This document shows positions 24,682-38,000 of a DNA stretch of 64,000 nucleotides, one piece after another; positions within the stretch are counted from its first letter, which is position 1, and each line of letters begins with the position of its first letter. This DNA comes from Desmodesmus armatus. Its lineage: Eukaryota > Chlorophyta > Chlorophyceae > Sphaeropleales > Scenedesmaceae. Both the position numbers and the translations under genes were made by a program. The DNA is taken from contig VIIQ02000088.1 in NCBI GenBank assembly GCA_007449985.2, positions 124,001 through 188,000 of the forward strand, in the 5' to 3' direction. The notes beneath the pieces were generated by a model. That model was not told where the DNA came from and did not search any database. It saw only the letters and a list, made by a program, of their open reading frames with translations.

Positions 24682-27249
24682 AGGTTGCAGTCGTTGTCTC
24701 CCAGCCTACAGTATGTTGCTTTGTCTCATCGTTCCCTTTTTAGTTTTGCGACTGCAGTTGCCTCCTCACCTGCAATTGCTGCCACAGTGTCAGTTGCCAC
24801 TCTGGTTGCTCTGCTGCTGCTGCTGCTGCTGCAGTGATGGCGAGGGTGGGCTTGATGACGCAGCAGTGTACGGCCTGGATGACTCATCAGACAGTGATGA
24901 GGGGGAGGATGACGAGGATGATGAGGGTGATGAGTCAGAGGATGCCCTGGAGGAGGCACTGCTGAAGGGAGGGAGGCACGCAGCACGTGAGTGTTGAAAC
25001 ACGTGACTTGATTGGGGCGCTTGCTGGAGCAAGATGGGCTTCAGCCAACACAGTTTGCTGAATTGCTTGGCCAGCCCTCTGCAGATGTTTGAACTCCCTT
25101 GGCAGTGCTTTGACCCCCCCCCCCCCCACACACACACACACACACACACGCGCGCACTTTTCAGCCTGTCGTCATGACATGCACTTGGTGGTTGTAACTC
25201 ATGTGTTTAACACACACCAGCCCACACACTCCCTCAGACCCTTGCCTCTGCTTGTGCTGTATGTCTGCTGCGTGCCCCCCCCCCCGACCCCCCAGTTGCC
25301 AAGCAGGCTCAGTTCCTGAAGCAGCAGTTGAGGCTGCAACAGGCTGAGGATGATGACGACGCTGACGAGGACCACCAGCAGCAGCAGCAGACGGGGGCAC
25401 GGGACAAGCTGTGGGGGGCCAGCAAGAGGGCCTACTACCAGACAGAGGACGCAGAGGTGAGGGGGGGGAGGCAAAAGGAGGGCGGCAGGGGCGCGGGGGA
25501 GGAATGCAGGGAGAGAGGCGGGGGGGGGGGGGGACAGCAAAAAAGGCGGGCAGAATAGCAGGGATGGGAGAGACACAGCTGTGCGTGGAAGGGAGGCGGG
25601 AGGGTATGGGCAGCAGTGGTGAAGGGGTTTCATGTCTTGCCAGGGTCACGATTTTATGATCTTACCAACCATAAGGGAGTGAAAGTGCCTAGCTGACGAC
25701 AACACACATGTTGGCAGGGAGGGCTACACAGCACCAGCAGCGTTAACACCAATTCCTTTGCTGTTTGCCCCCTCTCCCTCACCCCTCTCGACACCCCCTC
25801 CGCCCCCCACACACCCACACCCACCAGATTGACAGTGATGCTGAGGCTGCTGCTGCTGAGGAGGAGGAGGCCAGGCAGCTGCAGGCACAGCAGGCTGAGG
25901 GAATGGACGACGATGACTACGGCCTGCCAGGACTGAACGCTGCTGCTGCTGCTGCTGAGCCCAGCTTGGAGCAGCAGGTGGCAGCAGGGGGGCGGTCAGC
26001 AGCAGCAGCAGCAGCAGCAGCAGGTGCAGCGGAAGTTGAAACGGTTGCAGTGGACATGGAGGGGTTGACCTCAGGTGAGGGAGGGAGCCAGACACAGCAG
26101 CGACAGCAGCATAAGCAGCAGGGACGGCGGGTGGTGTGCTCCGGCAGGGCTTGGCACACACACATGGTACAACGACGGTGACATGACGTCACTGCCCATG
26201 ACTTGGCGAGATTTGGCTGTGTGGATGTAGTGAAGCTGTGGGGCCCCAGCCTCAGCACACCATGCCAGCAGCACCCTCCACCCCCCGCCCCCAGAGGTTT
26301 ATTTCATAAAGCTACAGCTGGCAATTGTGCTGTCCGATGCCCCTGAGCTGCTGTGAATGGGCCTTGAAAGCTGCGTGTTGGGCCTTGTCGAAGTGCCCCC
26401 CCCCCCCCGGAAAGCCCATCACTTCACCCCTTGGTGCCCTGCTGCACAACGTGAACATATCCGTGTCACTGGAAACCCCTGACCCCCTGCCCCTGTTCCC
26501 CCTGTTGCCTTGTCATATCCACAGAGCAACAGCTGGCGGTGGTGCTGTCTGATGCTCCCGAGCTGCTGTCTCTGCTGTCTGAACTACGGGCCAGCCTGGC
26601 TGAAGTGCGTGGTCGTGTTGGCCCTGTGCTGCGTGAGGTGTCTGCTGGTGGTCTGGTGACTGCTGCTGGTCTGAGCTACCTTGAGGCGAAGCACCTGCTG
26701 CTGCTGCAGTACTGCATGTGCATACTGGCCTACATCATGATCAAGGCAGAGGGGAGGCCTGTGGCGGGACACCCAGTCATGAACAGGTGAGGGGAGGAGG
26801 GGAGGGGGGGGGGGTTCTGGGGGACGGGGGGGATTCTGGGGGATGGGGGGTTTGGGGGGGGGGGATTGTTGTGTGCAGGGGGGTTGAAGAACCTGGGGTG
26901 GGGGAGGGGATGAGATTGGGGAAGCCTGTGACACCGTTCAAGGGTTGTCATGGGCAGCAATTGTGTCTTGTGTCATAGTGTGAGGTTGGGCAGCATGATG
27001 GCACCACCCCCCTTCCCCCACACACAGTCATTGCATCTCTGGTGCCGATTGCATGCAACTCATTTGTTAACACACATCCGCACGCACATTGACTGCCCCC
27101 CCCCCCCCCAACACACTCCTTTCCAATGCAGGTTGGCGCAGTTGCGTCTGTACATAGAGAAGATCCGTCCCATCGACAAGCAGCTGGCCTACCAGGTGGA
27201 CAAGCTGCTGCGGGTGACAGCAAAGGTCCACGCAACATCAGGCGCAGAC

Positions 27250-27288
<39 letters not shown>

Positions 27289-30200
27289 GGCGAGGAGCAG
27301 CAGGCAGCAGCAGCAGCGGATGGTGGTGATGCGTTGCAGTACCGGCCCAACCCCAGGCCTTATCAGCAAGGTGCCACTGGTGGGAGACATGGCAGGTGTG
27401 TGTGTTTGGGGGGGGGGGGGGGGCTGTGTGGGTGGGGTGGGGGGGGGTGGGGGGGGGGATACTAGCCTGTTGTCTCTGTTGCTGTGCACAAGCTTCAACG
27501 GTGCAGATACAGATGGGCGGGCGGGAGGGGGGTGGGAGGGGGGCACGGTGTCACCTGTGTGTTTGTTGACCCCTGCTGCCGCCATCCCGGATGCATCATG
27601 CCACCTGTCAAGGCGAGTGGTGCCAGATGCCCCCCCCCCTGCTCACCTTCACGCAGCATCTCGTAGCCCGTATAGTCACTCTTCACAGCAATTGTCAAAC
27701 CACTGCACACACAACTGCACACACCATCCCTCTCCCCCTTTTCTTGGTGTCCCGTCCGTCAGGTCTTGATGGTCCGTCTGATGGTGTGTACCGTCCCCCC
27801 AAGCTGAACCCCGTCGCTATGCCTGAGGACAGGGCACTCAGCAACAAGGAGATGAGGAGAGTGAGGGAGGCACAGAGACGCGCACAGCGCAGGTGGGTGA
27901 CGGGTTGAGGCGGGGGTAGGTTGCATGAGGAGTGTGTGTGGAAACTCAGAGCCAGACATTGCGTTGGTGAACACTGATCCCTGGTTACGTATGGCCTGCA
28001 TGCCCTGCTGTGTATGTGTGGTGGCGGTGGTGTGTGGGATGAGTTGCATCCAGTGTGTGTTGGAGGGGGGGGGCAGGGGGATGTGCAGTAGTTGTTAGGC
28101 ATGCGCGGATGGCATTGCTGCAGCTGTTGTCCAGCAACAGACGGTGTGTTCAATGTGTCATTGCAACCTGAAGCTCAACCAACACCTCAATCACCAGGCC
28201 TAAATTGAACACCCCTCCTGCCAAACCCATGACCCATCATCCCCCCCCCCCCGGCTGTCTGCTGGCCTCATTTTCCCCCGTTCAGTGCGGTGATGCGTGA
28301 GTTGGCTCAGGAGCTAGCAGGTGCCCCTGAGGAGGTTACTGCGGAGCTGCCCGGCATGGACAGTGCCTCTGCTGTTGCAGCGCGGCAGCGGCTGGAGGCC
28401 CGTGCTGCTGCTGAGGAGGAGCTCATGCTGCGCGTGCCACTCAGCAAGACAGAGGCGAAGAAACTCAGGGCACAGCGCAGGTGCGTGGTTTAGGGGTGCG
28501 TGGTTTATCGTGAGTGCCTTAGGGGAGAGGAGACGCGCGTGTGAGCAGGGGCAGGGGTATGTGTGCGTCGGTTTTGGGGAAGATGTGTGGGTTTAAACAC
28601 AGGGGGGTGTTGATGGTACCGCTAGCGCAGCCCCAGCATGGAAAGGGGGAGGGGGTGCCTGTTGAGGGTGAGCGCCTGCCGCTCAGCCAGGCGGAGGTGG
28701 TGAATGTAAGGGCGCAGCTCAGTTTGGGTGGGTGGTGACAGGGAGGGCACATGATGAAGGTGTGTATGGTGGGGGCAGAGATGTGAAGGGCCGTGGCGAG
28801 AGGCCCGCACACTGCGTGCCGCCGTACATCCCGTGCCCTTCTGTGCTGTCCACCCAAGGGCACAGGTCGCGCACACACCACCCTCCTAGCACCTGCCTGG
28901 CAAGCTGCGGATGCTGTCGCAACCTATTGCATATCCCAGCGCTGTTGGTGGTCTGGCATGTGCACAGCACTTCCGGGTGCTGCTGTTCACTGAAAACCAA
29001 AAACCTGTTGCAAGACTTCACATCTGACATGGTGCTGCTGCTGGTGCTGCTGCTGTATTTGCATCGCTCGCTCCCCTCAGGGCTGGTCTGTCAGGTGCTG
29101 GCCTGACTGACTTTGCTGATGATGTAGCTGACCTGGTAGCCAGCAGCACAGCAGCTGAGGGGGGTAGGGCCAGTGGGCTCAACGACCTGTTTGGCAAGCA
29201 CAAGCTCAGCCAGAAGTACGGGGCTGACCTGGCCACAGAGCAGCGGGCACAGGTGAGGGGGCCTGTGTGTGTGTGTGTGGGGGGGGGGGGGCAAGGGTTT
29301 GCCTGCATGCCTGGGTGTTGGTGTGGCTGTGCCCCATTGTAGGAGGTTTAGCGTCGGCTTTTTTTGTTGAGGACACCACAAGAGCATGCAACATGTCTCA
29401 TTCATATCTCTGTCATGTTGACATGTGCACTCCCAGAGTCTTGCCGTTTCACGGGTCCTTTTCTACATATCCCTGACGCTTGCCTGTCCTCACTCCCCTG
29501 TTACACCTTTCTGCTGAAATCCACAGATGCGCAGTGGTGATGATGACATTGTACCCCGCAAGCCCCTTCACGAGCGCCGCGCAGCCTTTGACGCAGTCGC
29601 AGCCCGGCGTGCAGCAGCAGCAGCAGATGCAGGCGATGGTGACGACTATGACTACGACATGGGCGGCAGCAGTGGCGGCAAGAAGAGGCGGCAGCGACCT
29701 GAGGCTGAGGAGGATGAGTTCTATACTGCTGCAAAGGTGCGTGTCGTGTCTAATAATTTATCTAATTTTAATTTCATTTTTAATTTACCTATTTTCGTGG
29801 TGTCTAATTATTATGATTTGTTTCCTGATTTGGGATTGATTGTTTTCCTGATTTGGGCTGAGTGAGGAAAGGAATGTTATGGCAGTGCCTTGAGGGTACC
29901 GATGACTGCCGTCAAGTCACTCAAAGCACTTTGCTGATGTGTGCCAGCCAGCCTGGTGTGATCATGTGTTGAAGGCAACTCAGTAGCAGTCAGGCCAGTC
30001 ACCGCCATGTGTGGCTGCATCCCAGTTGCAGCCACGAGCTGACTGCACACTATCCATACACTGACGCTTGGTCCTGCAATCGTCTTTAGTTCCCTTCCGA
30101 TGCTGGGTGTCGTTGCAGCGTAGCTGCGTGTGTCGCCCTGGAACCCCTGCTTCTTCTCCTCTTCTTCTTCATTGACGACTGTGCTTGCTGTTCACTTGCT

Positions 30201-31632
30201 GTATTGTCCTGTCCTCCAGGCTGCGCGTCAGTCTGTCAAGTCTTCCAAGGCTGCTGCGCACGCTGTGCCTGAGCTGGCTCCCCCCCTGGCTGAGACTGAT
30301 GCGTCAGGTCAGCGCAAGATCACATACGAGATTGAGAAGAATCGCGGCCTCACACCACACAGGTGAGCGACACATGCCCCCGGGGGGGGGGGGGGGGGGG
30401 GGGGGGTCTACCACCCCTGGCGGGTGTTTGATGGGGGTTGGGGGGTGGGGGAGGAGGCTGCGCATGGTGGTAGCATCACCCAGGTGGCTCTGGGAAGCGG
30501 AGAGGGGAGGGGCAGATTTTTGCTGTGTGATTTGGCCATGCGCAAGGTCACATACGAGATCGAGAAGAACCGCGGCCTAACTCCACACAGGTGGGGCATG
30601 AGGGGGGGGGTGTTTTTTTTTGGGGGGGGGGGGGAGAGGAGGGGGGGGGGGGGCTTGCGCACCACGACAGCACCATCCAGGTGGCTCTGGGAGGTTGAGG
30701 GGGGGAAGTGCACATTTTTGCTGTGTGATTTGGCAGCGCAAGATCACCTACCAGATTGAGATGAACTGCGGACTCACGCCACACAGGTAGGGCATGAGGG
30801 GGGCGGGGGTACAGGGGGGGGGGTACAGGGGGGGGGAGGCCCGGAGGGGTTGGTCTTCTTGGCACCAATGTTGTGTCTTCCACAGCATATCCGGGCTGTT
30901 GAAGGTGGTGGTAGGGACACAAATGGCAGATCCTTGCTGTGGGATGTGGTCAGTATGAGGGAGGGGCATCATGGAGGGTTTGGTGATTTGCGATCAAGTG
31001 GCCTCTCACCACATAGCTGTGCATGTGGGCAAGGGAGGGAGGGGTGAGGCGGAGGTTTTAGGGTCGGGCATTGATGCAGCCACACCCTCCTGCCACATCA
31101 CCTTTGTGCAGGGGGGGGTGCAGGCAGGTAGTTGTCCTCCTCTGAGGTCAGGCTGAGGGGCTGGGAGGTTGTTGGTCAGTGGCATTGTTTGTTGGGTGAA
31201 GGTTCACCCAGATGCGCTTTGTGCCAATCACCGTGAGGCTCCGCCCAGGGACAATGCACCGGGGCAAAGCTGCATCAGCAGCTGTGATGACTCCGGGCCT
31301 GCAGTTCAGTGTGCTTGTCATGTACCTCCTCCCCCCCCCCCCCCCCGCTTGTCATGTACCTCTGCCCCCCCCCCCTGCCAACACATACCTGCGATGCATA
31401 CGGCACCATGCAGATTCTCACACTCCCCCTGCACGCTTCACTCCCCCCCCCCTGCAGGCGCAAGGACCTGAAGAACCCCCGCAAGAAGCACCGCGTCAAG
31501 TTTGCTCAGGCAGTGGTGCGCCGCAAGGGCCAGGTGCAGGGAGTCAAGCAGGCGCCAGGCAGCGCACGCGGCTATGCGGGAGAGGCAACAGGTATCAAGG
31601 CACGCGTGGCCAAGAGCACGCGGCTTGGCTAG
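24064..31632 (+). CDS. UTP3: SAS10/UTP3-like small-subunit processome protein
   Basis: Twelve exons: 24064-24197, 24835-24986, 25296-25456, 25828-26074, 26525-26786, 27132-27370, 27763-27892, 28286-28480, 29081-29252, 29527-29736, 30220-30362, 31458-31632; total 2,220 nt, phase-closed, about 739 residues. The N-terminus is acidic and Asp/Glu/Ser-rich. Exons 5-6 encode the Sas10/Utp3/C1D domain (SYLEAKHLLLLQYCMCILAY ... GHPVMNR ... YIEKIRPIDKQLAYQVDKLL). The C-terminus is the Sas10 domain (KITYEIEKNRGLTPHR then NPRKKHR-KF-AVVRRKGQV). In the family it acts in the nucleolus in 18S pre-rRNA processing. Neuroguidin/LCP5 shares the C1D domain but not this C-terminus, so UTP3 fits better. The exon 6 donor (GTGCCA) is weak but is the one that keeps phase. 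Introns 4, 8 and 11 contain decayed copies of adjacent exon edges. Confidence 0.9.
26292..26354 (+). repeat. Decayed copy of SAS10 exon 5 start
   Basis: This stretch in intron 4 matches the first part of exon 5 (26521-26575). It keeps a CCCCCAG acceptor and the reading LQLAIVLSDAPELL against the exon's QQLAVVLSDAPELL, then hits a TGA stop. The two copies lie about 220 bases apart. Confidence 0.8.
28661..28723 (+). repeat. Decayed copy of SAS10 exon 8 end
   Basis: This part of intron 8 resembles the end of exon 8 (28412-28480). The translated copy reads RLPLSQAEVVNVRAQ against the exon's RVPLSKTEAKKLRAQ, and the donor has been lost. It is an older copy than most in this window. Confidence 0.65.
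30313..31020 (+). repeat. Four-copy tandem array of the SAS10 exon 11 end
   Basis: Copy 1 is the real exon end (30313-30362, RKITYEIEKNRGLTPHR). Copy 2 (30541-30590) reads RKVTYEIEKNRGLTPHR but lacks an AG just before it. Copy 3 (30737-30786) reads RKITYQIEMNCGLTPHR, with both an AG before it and a GTAGGG donor after it. Copy 4 (about 30901-31020) is degraded but still recognisable in its flank and core. Spacing is 228 then 196 bases, and flanking intron sequence (GGTGGCTCTGGGA, TTTTTGCTGTGTGATTTGG) is duplicated with the exon piece. Confidence 0.9.
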
Positions 31633-34600
31633 GGGCCCGCACCGTAATCAGGGCGCCTGCAGCTGGGTGTGTGTGGCTGTTGTATGTGTGTGTGGCCAGC
31701 CGGTTGGATTATCCGGAAGTTGCCGTGTCTTGCAGGAAGGGCTTTTTTTTCATGGGGGTGGCACGGCACCCCTCTGGCAGAGGCGCTCCCTGGGTGCAGG
31801 CCGTTGGCCTTGCATGCGCCGGCTGTGGGATATGGTCGAGTATGGTGTGTGGTGTGTGTGGCCCTCATTGTGGTGTGGTGTATGTGGTGCTGTGCTGGGT
31901 GAGGCTCGTCCTGTCATGTGTGCGTTCACGGGGTCCTCCCCGGGATGACACACTCCTGCTGTGTGAGAATGTCATCAGTGTCGGCCGCCGTGGCATGCAG
32001 TTCTGCTGTAAGAAGAGTGTTTTGGCACCAAGTTGCGAGTTTTGCAAAGAGTTGTGTCGGGTTGAAGTAAACAAGCAGGACTCGGCCATCGCCAGCATGC
32101 ATACGTGTACATCCTGCAAGTTTGACAACAGTCAGTACTACACAACTACATAATGCTGCTGGTAGACCATTGCTGGCGGCTGTAGCCTTTCCTCCGCAGT
32201 TCGTGCCAAGTCTTTCATCATTACTTTGTCAATGTTCCCTTTGAGAGTGACTGTCAATGCTGACCATGGCACTGCATCTTGCTATACGGCAGAGCTAAGT
32301 TGTCCGCTGTCATTATTGCCCTCATTACAGATTGAGCTTCAACAGACACAACTACAGCATTGCATTTAAACCTCCTGCCATGATCCACAGATGCAGCATC
32401 AATCAGCCCCCAATCATGCGCACTGCAGCACAGAACGCTGACACAGCACCCACTTACCGCAGTGCAATGCCAGACTCAACTAGCTATTCGCATGCATGCA
32501 CCAAATGGCAGCACCAGAAGACAGCACACCATCAACTGCGGCATGCAGGCCAGCTACACGCATGCAGGATATATTTTTTTTTGAGGGAGGCCGCCAGCAC
32601 CACCCACCAAGGAGCGCCCACAATGCTATCGTGTTTGTGAAGCGTCACCGGCATGGCTCGATGCTCCACTGGCTTAGTTGAAGGGCCATGCTTGGTCGAC
32701 CATGTGTCAACTGTTGCAGCAGCGGCCCACATCCGGTGTGGTGACCACACGCAAAGCAGGCCATACCAGAACCTCATAGAGAAGATGCACTACACGGGAT
32801 GCCTACACTCCACACCCCCGCGACCCCACACCATCAGGATACCAAGAGTCACTCGCACAAGGTCCCACAACGTCTAGCAGCAAGGCCCAAGCTCATCTGT
32901 GTCCCCAGTACGTCTCCCCTCTACCACAGCCCATCACACATGTCACACTACACCAGCGAACACCCTGTCACTGAGCAACAGCCAGACCAGCTGTAACCCT
33001 GGACGCCGGGGTCTCCCCCTCCTCACACACTCAAAACCCCACACAGGTGAGCCTCTACCAACCTGCTAAGTACACAGCCGCTTGATGGTCAAGGAGACAC
33101 CATGGTGAAACCAAACAAGTGACGGAGGATCCAAACTTGTGCCAGACAGCCTCCAGCGCCCACACACACTGTGGTGCACGACCCCACTCACATGGGTGCT
33201 TCCACCCAGCGATGCCAATCCACGAACAATCGAGTCCTGCCTGCACTACGGGTGGTGTTGCAGATCCTGTCCTAAGGGTCTAGGGTACAGAGCAGAGGTA
33301 CATGAAGACATGCTGATCGCATTAGTGGTACAAAGATACACACGTCATTTGGTACACAGCTGCTGGCAGGACAGCAGCAGGCAGTAACCAGCAACCCTCT
33401 TGGCACAACTCACCACACCAAGCAAAACCCTGCTTTGGTGCAGCTGCTCAACCCTGGCTTAGCCCATCCAAGACAACCCCACGGCCCAACTGCTGCTGGT
33501 GCTGGTGTTCAAACATGCAGCGGCGGTGTGGCACTACCATTATCACTCAGGTGGCAATGGGGCACGGTCGGCCTGCCTGCACCACTCATTGCTGTGTGGA
33601 TCATGCAGTCAATAACACAAGGGCATGACATGGCAGGCAAAGGGCGAGCACGTCCAAGCCCCTCTTGCTACAACCCCGCAACAAAACCCCAGACAGCATC
33701 TCAGCACCTCTGGCTACAACCCCCGTTGACATTACACAGCCCAGCAGCAGCACACAGCCAGGGTGACTGGTGGAGTGGGATGGTCCATCTGTCAAGCAAA
33801 ACCACCACATGTACGTGTGGGCAAGTACTGCTGACTACCTCAGGCCAACAGCATCACCCCCACATTGCTGCGGAGGTCACTCTTGAACCCACTCAGACAG
33901 TGGGGCGCAGGTACACGCACACTTAGTAGTACATGCACACCTTGCAATCAAGCGACAGAGGGTGCCTGCTGCATTCAGTGCCCTGCTCCGCAGACACCAC
34001 CCACACACAGCACACCGTGTGCGGTGGCACATCGCAGCACATAGCGGTCAGGATTGAAAGGGCCTTACTTCAATCAGTACAATCATTGCCACAACCACCA
34101 CCACCATGGCAGCTCGACCGCATGCATTGCAATCAAGCAACCCGCATAAACAGAGCAGCTGGGGAAAAAGAGGCCTGGTCAACATGAGTAAAGCAAAGCA
34201 TGTGTGTAGTAGAGTCGGCCCTAACCACCTCCCTGCAAGGCTACTGACAGATTGATGCCAGCAGCAGCAGCAACCAATGCAAAACCTCCGCTGGGGGAGT
34301 CGGGCCCAAAACCCAGCTGCCATGACAGCCAACATGTCGTGTGGCAGGGCGGCGTATCGCCATGACCATACACACCCAGGTTGTATCGTCTTGACTCAAG
34401 CTCAGTGTCTTACACACACACAGCCGTCTGTGGTGCAACACACTGCGTAGTCAAAGAGACACACACTGTGTGTACACTCAAAAGCCCTCGCCCTGCAGCT
34501 ACACACTGTCAGTGCTGCTGCTGCATCATGGTGCACGACAAGCCGTCATGCCCCAGAGCAAAGACATGTACCGGAAGGTGGGGTGCAAAACCGGAATAGC

Positions 34601-35076
34601 ACAGCTCAATATCGCCTGCCTCCTGCAGCCACGCAGCTGGGGCATCAGGAGGCCTCACACAGCAGGAGGTGGGGGGCTGCCGGTGCTGCTGCTGGCAGCA
34701 GGGGGAGCAGCAGGAGGAGCAGCAGGAGGAGCAGCAGGAGGAGCAGCAGCAGCAGCGGCACCAGGGGGTGGGCTGCTGAGTGGCGTGCTGCCTGCTGCTG
34801 CACTGCTGCTGCTACTGCTGCCGCTGTCACCCCTGGCGCTGCTGCTGGTGCGATGGAAGAGGTAATGCATGCTGCTGGACAGCAACCCAGTCAGCCCGCC
34901 ACCTGCTGCTGTGCCACCACCACCAGCACCACCACCAGCAGCAGCAGCAGCGGCAGCAGCGGCGGCGGCGCTGCTGTCCAGTGATGCCCTGTGTCGCCGC
35001 CCCTGCCCCTCCTGTTGGTGTGCTGCTGCAACGTCAGCTGGCCCTGCAACCAACACTCCCCGCAAATCCGGCTCGC
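31633..35076. other. Convergent gap between SAS10 and ATG11; no conserved gene seen
   Basis: About 3.4 kb downstream of both neighbouring genes, which converge here. No domain or splice series is recognisable up to about 34650. The segment 34655-35143 on the minus strand is an open frame (QLHASSSD ... SEPDLRGVLV ... PPPAV, stop at 34655) preceded by a good acceptor (TTGCTTTGGCGCAG). It may be an extra last exon of ATG11, but I could not place the matching donor with confidence. Confidence 0.45.
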
Positions 35077-38000
35077 TCACTGACAGTGGTGCTGCTGCTG
35101 CTGCTGCTGCTGGGGTGCTGTCGCTGCTGCTGGCATGCAGCTGCTGCGCCAAAGCAACACAACAGCAGCAGCTGCAGCTGCAGCAGATGATGGTTTATTG
35201 CTGCTGTGCTGCTGCTGGGGTGATTCCACTGCTGCCTCAGCTGTCACACCCCCTGAGCGCCCCACGCTCTCCTCGGTGGTGCCCTCACCCTGCTGCTGCT
35301 GTTGTTGCTGTTGCTGCTCAGTGCCGGCAGCAGCAGCAGCAGCAGCAGTGGTGCCTGCTGCATTGGTTTGTGCCACTGAGGGTGGCACCATACCAGCACT
35401 ACTGCTGCTGCCTCCACCGGCCTGCTCTTGCACACCTACACTGGCAGCCTCCTGCCGCTGCTGCTGCTGCTGGTCCTGCCCATCCTCATCTTGTCCCTGT
35501 TGCTGCTGCTGCTGCTCCTGCTGCTGCTGCTGCTGATGGCTGCCTGCTGCAGATTCCGTGACAGTTGCTGCTGCTGTTGCGACAACTGCATCAGCAGCAG
35601 CACCTGCAGCTGCGGGTGCAAAGAAGCTTGGTGGCTGTGTAGCGTCCAACAGGAATGCAGGAGCAGCAGACTGCTGCCCAGGGGGTGGAGACCCCACCTG
35701 CTGCTGCTGCTGCTGCTGCTGTTCCTGCTGGTGAAGCGCTGTCAGCTGCTCTGGCGCTGTGTGTTGCGCCCTGCTGCTGGTGCTGCTGGTGGTGCTGTCA
35801 CCAGCGCCCACCCCCTCTCCCGCTGCTGCCACTGCAGCAGGTGCAGTTGCTGATGCCGGTCGTGTCACCACCCCCGCTGCTGCTGCTGCTGCTGCTGCTG
35901 CCAGCTGAGCCTCTAGTGCTGTGATGCGCCCCTCATAGCTGGCCAGCTCTGTTGTGAGTGAGTTGACGCGGGACTCCAGCACACACACCAACTCATCCTT
36001 AGCAGCAAGGGCAGCCTGGGGGGGGGGGGGGGCAGTGGGAAGGGGTTGTAAGGGCAAGGTTAGGCACTGTAGAGGCACACGGGCCAGTGCCGCAGATGGG
36101 GTTGTGGCCCCAAAACCTGTGCTGTGATGCACTGAAAAGTTGGTTGCTGGTTGGACCCACACCAGTGCCTGCAGGGCGGTAGGCAGTGTCCCCTCCCCTG
36201 CTGGGCGATGAATTCATCACACCTGAAACCCTGCCCGGAAAACCCATGGTCCCACAAACAGCGATCAAGCAGTGCAGCTCACTACCCCGGTAGCCATTCT
36301 CCTCTCCTCCACAACCACCACCTCGCCCATGTTCGAGCCACACCCCTCCCTTCCCTTCCCTGCCCCATCCCTCCCCTCCCCCCCCCCCCAACTCGTACCT
36401 TGACAGGACCCAGTGTGAGGGCCCTCTGTGTAGCAGCAGCGGCAGCAGCACCCTCCTGCACCTGCTGCGCCCCAGCCAATGCGGCAGACACACTCGGCAG
36501 AGCAGCAGACACACTCGCAGGCACAACAGGCGACCCACCGTGACCGTACGGCCGCTGCTCCTGCTGCTGACCTGCTGCTGCTGCTGCTGCAGTGGATGCT
36601 GCCAAAGCCATTGAGCTTGCTACCGCTCCTGCTGCTGCTGCTGTTGTGATTCTTGAGCTCAGCAGCTGAGAGGCACCACCAGCAGCAGGAGCAGCAGCAG
36701 CAGTTGAAGCCAGGTCCTCCCCTAGCTCCTTTGCTGCCTGCTGTGCCAACAGCCCAGCCAATTCAGCCCTCAGGCGAGCATTCTCAACCGCCAAATCAAC
36801 GCCACCAGCAGCAGCACACCGTAGCCCCCACCCGCTGGCCCAAGCATAGTTGAAGCAGCGGCAGGATCAGCAGCAACAGGAGTAGCGCGCCAGCCAACCG
36901 CAGACGCAAGCATACTGGGTGCTACAGCTCGCGGCGTCAACGCTGCTGCTGAGGGGGTGGCACTCCGAGTCCCGCCAGGATGAGTGCTGCTGCTGCCGTC
37001 TGTGCTGCTGCGCCGCGCAGCCCGCACCATGACACTGCCGCTGCCACCAGCAGCAGATGCGTCACCGGTGTGGCTTGTCGGCCGCTGCTGTGCTGCTGCT
37101 GCTGCGTCTGCTGCTGCCTGTATAGCTGCTGGCAGCTTTGCGATGTCTGCTGGAGTGACCCGCAGCAGCACTGTGTCAGCGGAGGGGAGGCTCACCTGCA
37201 GGGACAAATAGCACAGCACAGGCAAACAGACAGGAAAGAGACAGGTGGTCAGTAAGGCCAAATAAACAGGTTTCAGTGAAGCAATGTGATACATTAGCAC
37301 AAGTTGGCCGTGCATGCGCACCAAACAAACATGTCTGCTCAGACCACACTACCAGCTGTCTTTCCCTCACCCCTGTCGACTTCCCTCCCTCCCCCCCCCC
37401 CACCCCCCTCTCACCATGCAGTGTGGTGGCTCGGCCAGCAGCCCAGCAGCAGCCAGCAGGTCGTGGGGCAGGTGACGCTCCAGCTGCCTGTTAGGCGCAC
37501 ACAAATACACGTCACACCTGTTGACTTTGTGGCTTTGCTGGTGGTGTGCATCACCTGCAGGACTTGCGCACACTCACTTCACATGTAGCCAGCAGCCCAG
37601 CAATATCTTGCCAACAGTATTCACCAGTGCAATGCAGAGGACAGTAGTGCATGAAAACATGGAACTGCCATCACGGAGCGACAGATACTCAAAGGACATT
37701 CAAGCCCCCCCCCCCCCACCTGTTGACGGCCTCCCGCTTGGCTCCCTCCTTGGCTGTGATGCGTCCACAGTGTTCAGCCAGGCGTGCGGCCTGTTCAGCG
37801 TACAGCTCACGCCAGGCACCACGCCGCGCACACTCAGCCAGGGCTAGGCGGTAGGCGGCAGGCAGCCTGTGGGAAGAGAGCGGGGGTGGGGGCAGGGGGG
37901 GGGGGACAAAGCACCAAAATGCTGGACAGAAATGAAAGCTGGGGATGTCGGCGACATAACATGGTCGCCGTGAACATCCTGATGATCCTCACAAGGTGGC

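Noticed and set aside
31633..34654. Several 60-310 codon frames as candidate genes
   Set aside because: No recognisable motif, no consistent GT-AG phase chain, and many stop-free stretches arise from C/CA-rich repeats.
34869..35561. Long plus-strand Ala/Leu/Cys frames in CAG/CTG repeats
   Set aside because: They are reverse readings of the Gln/Ala-rich ATG11 tail; trinucleotide repeats stay open in every frame.
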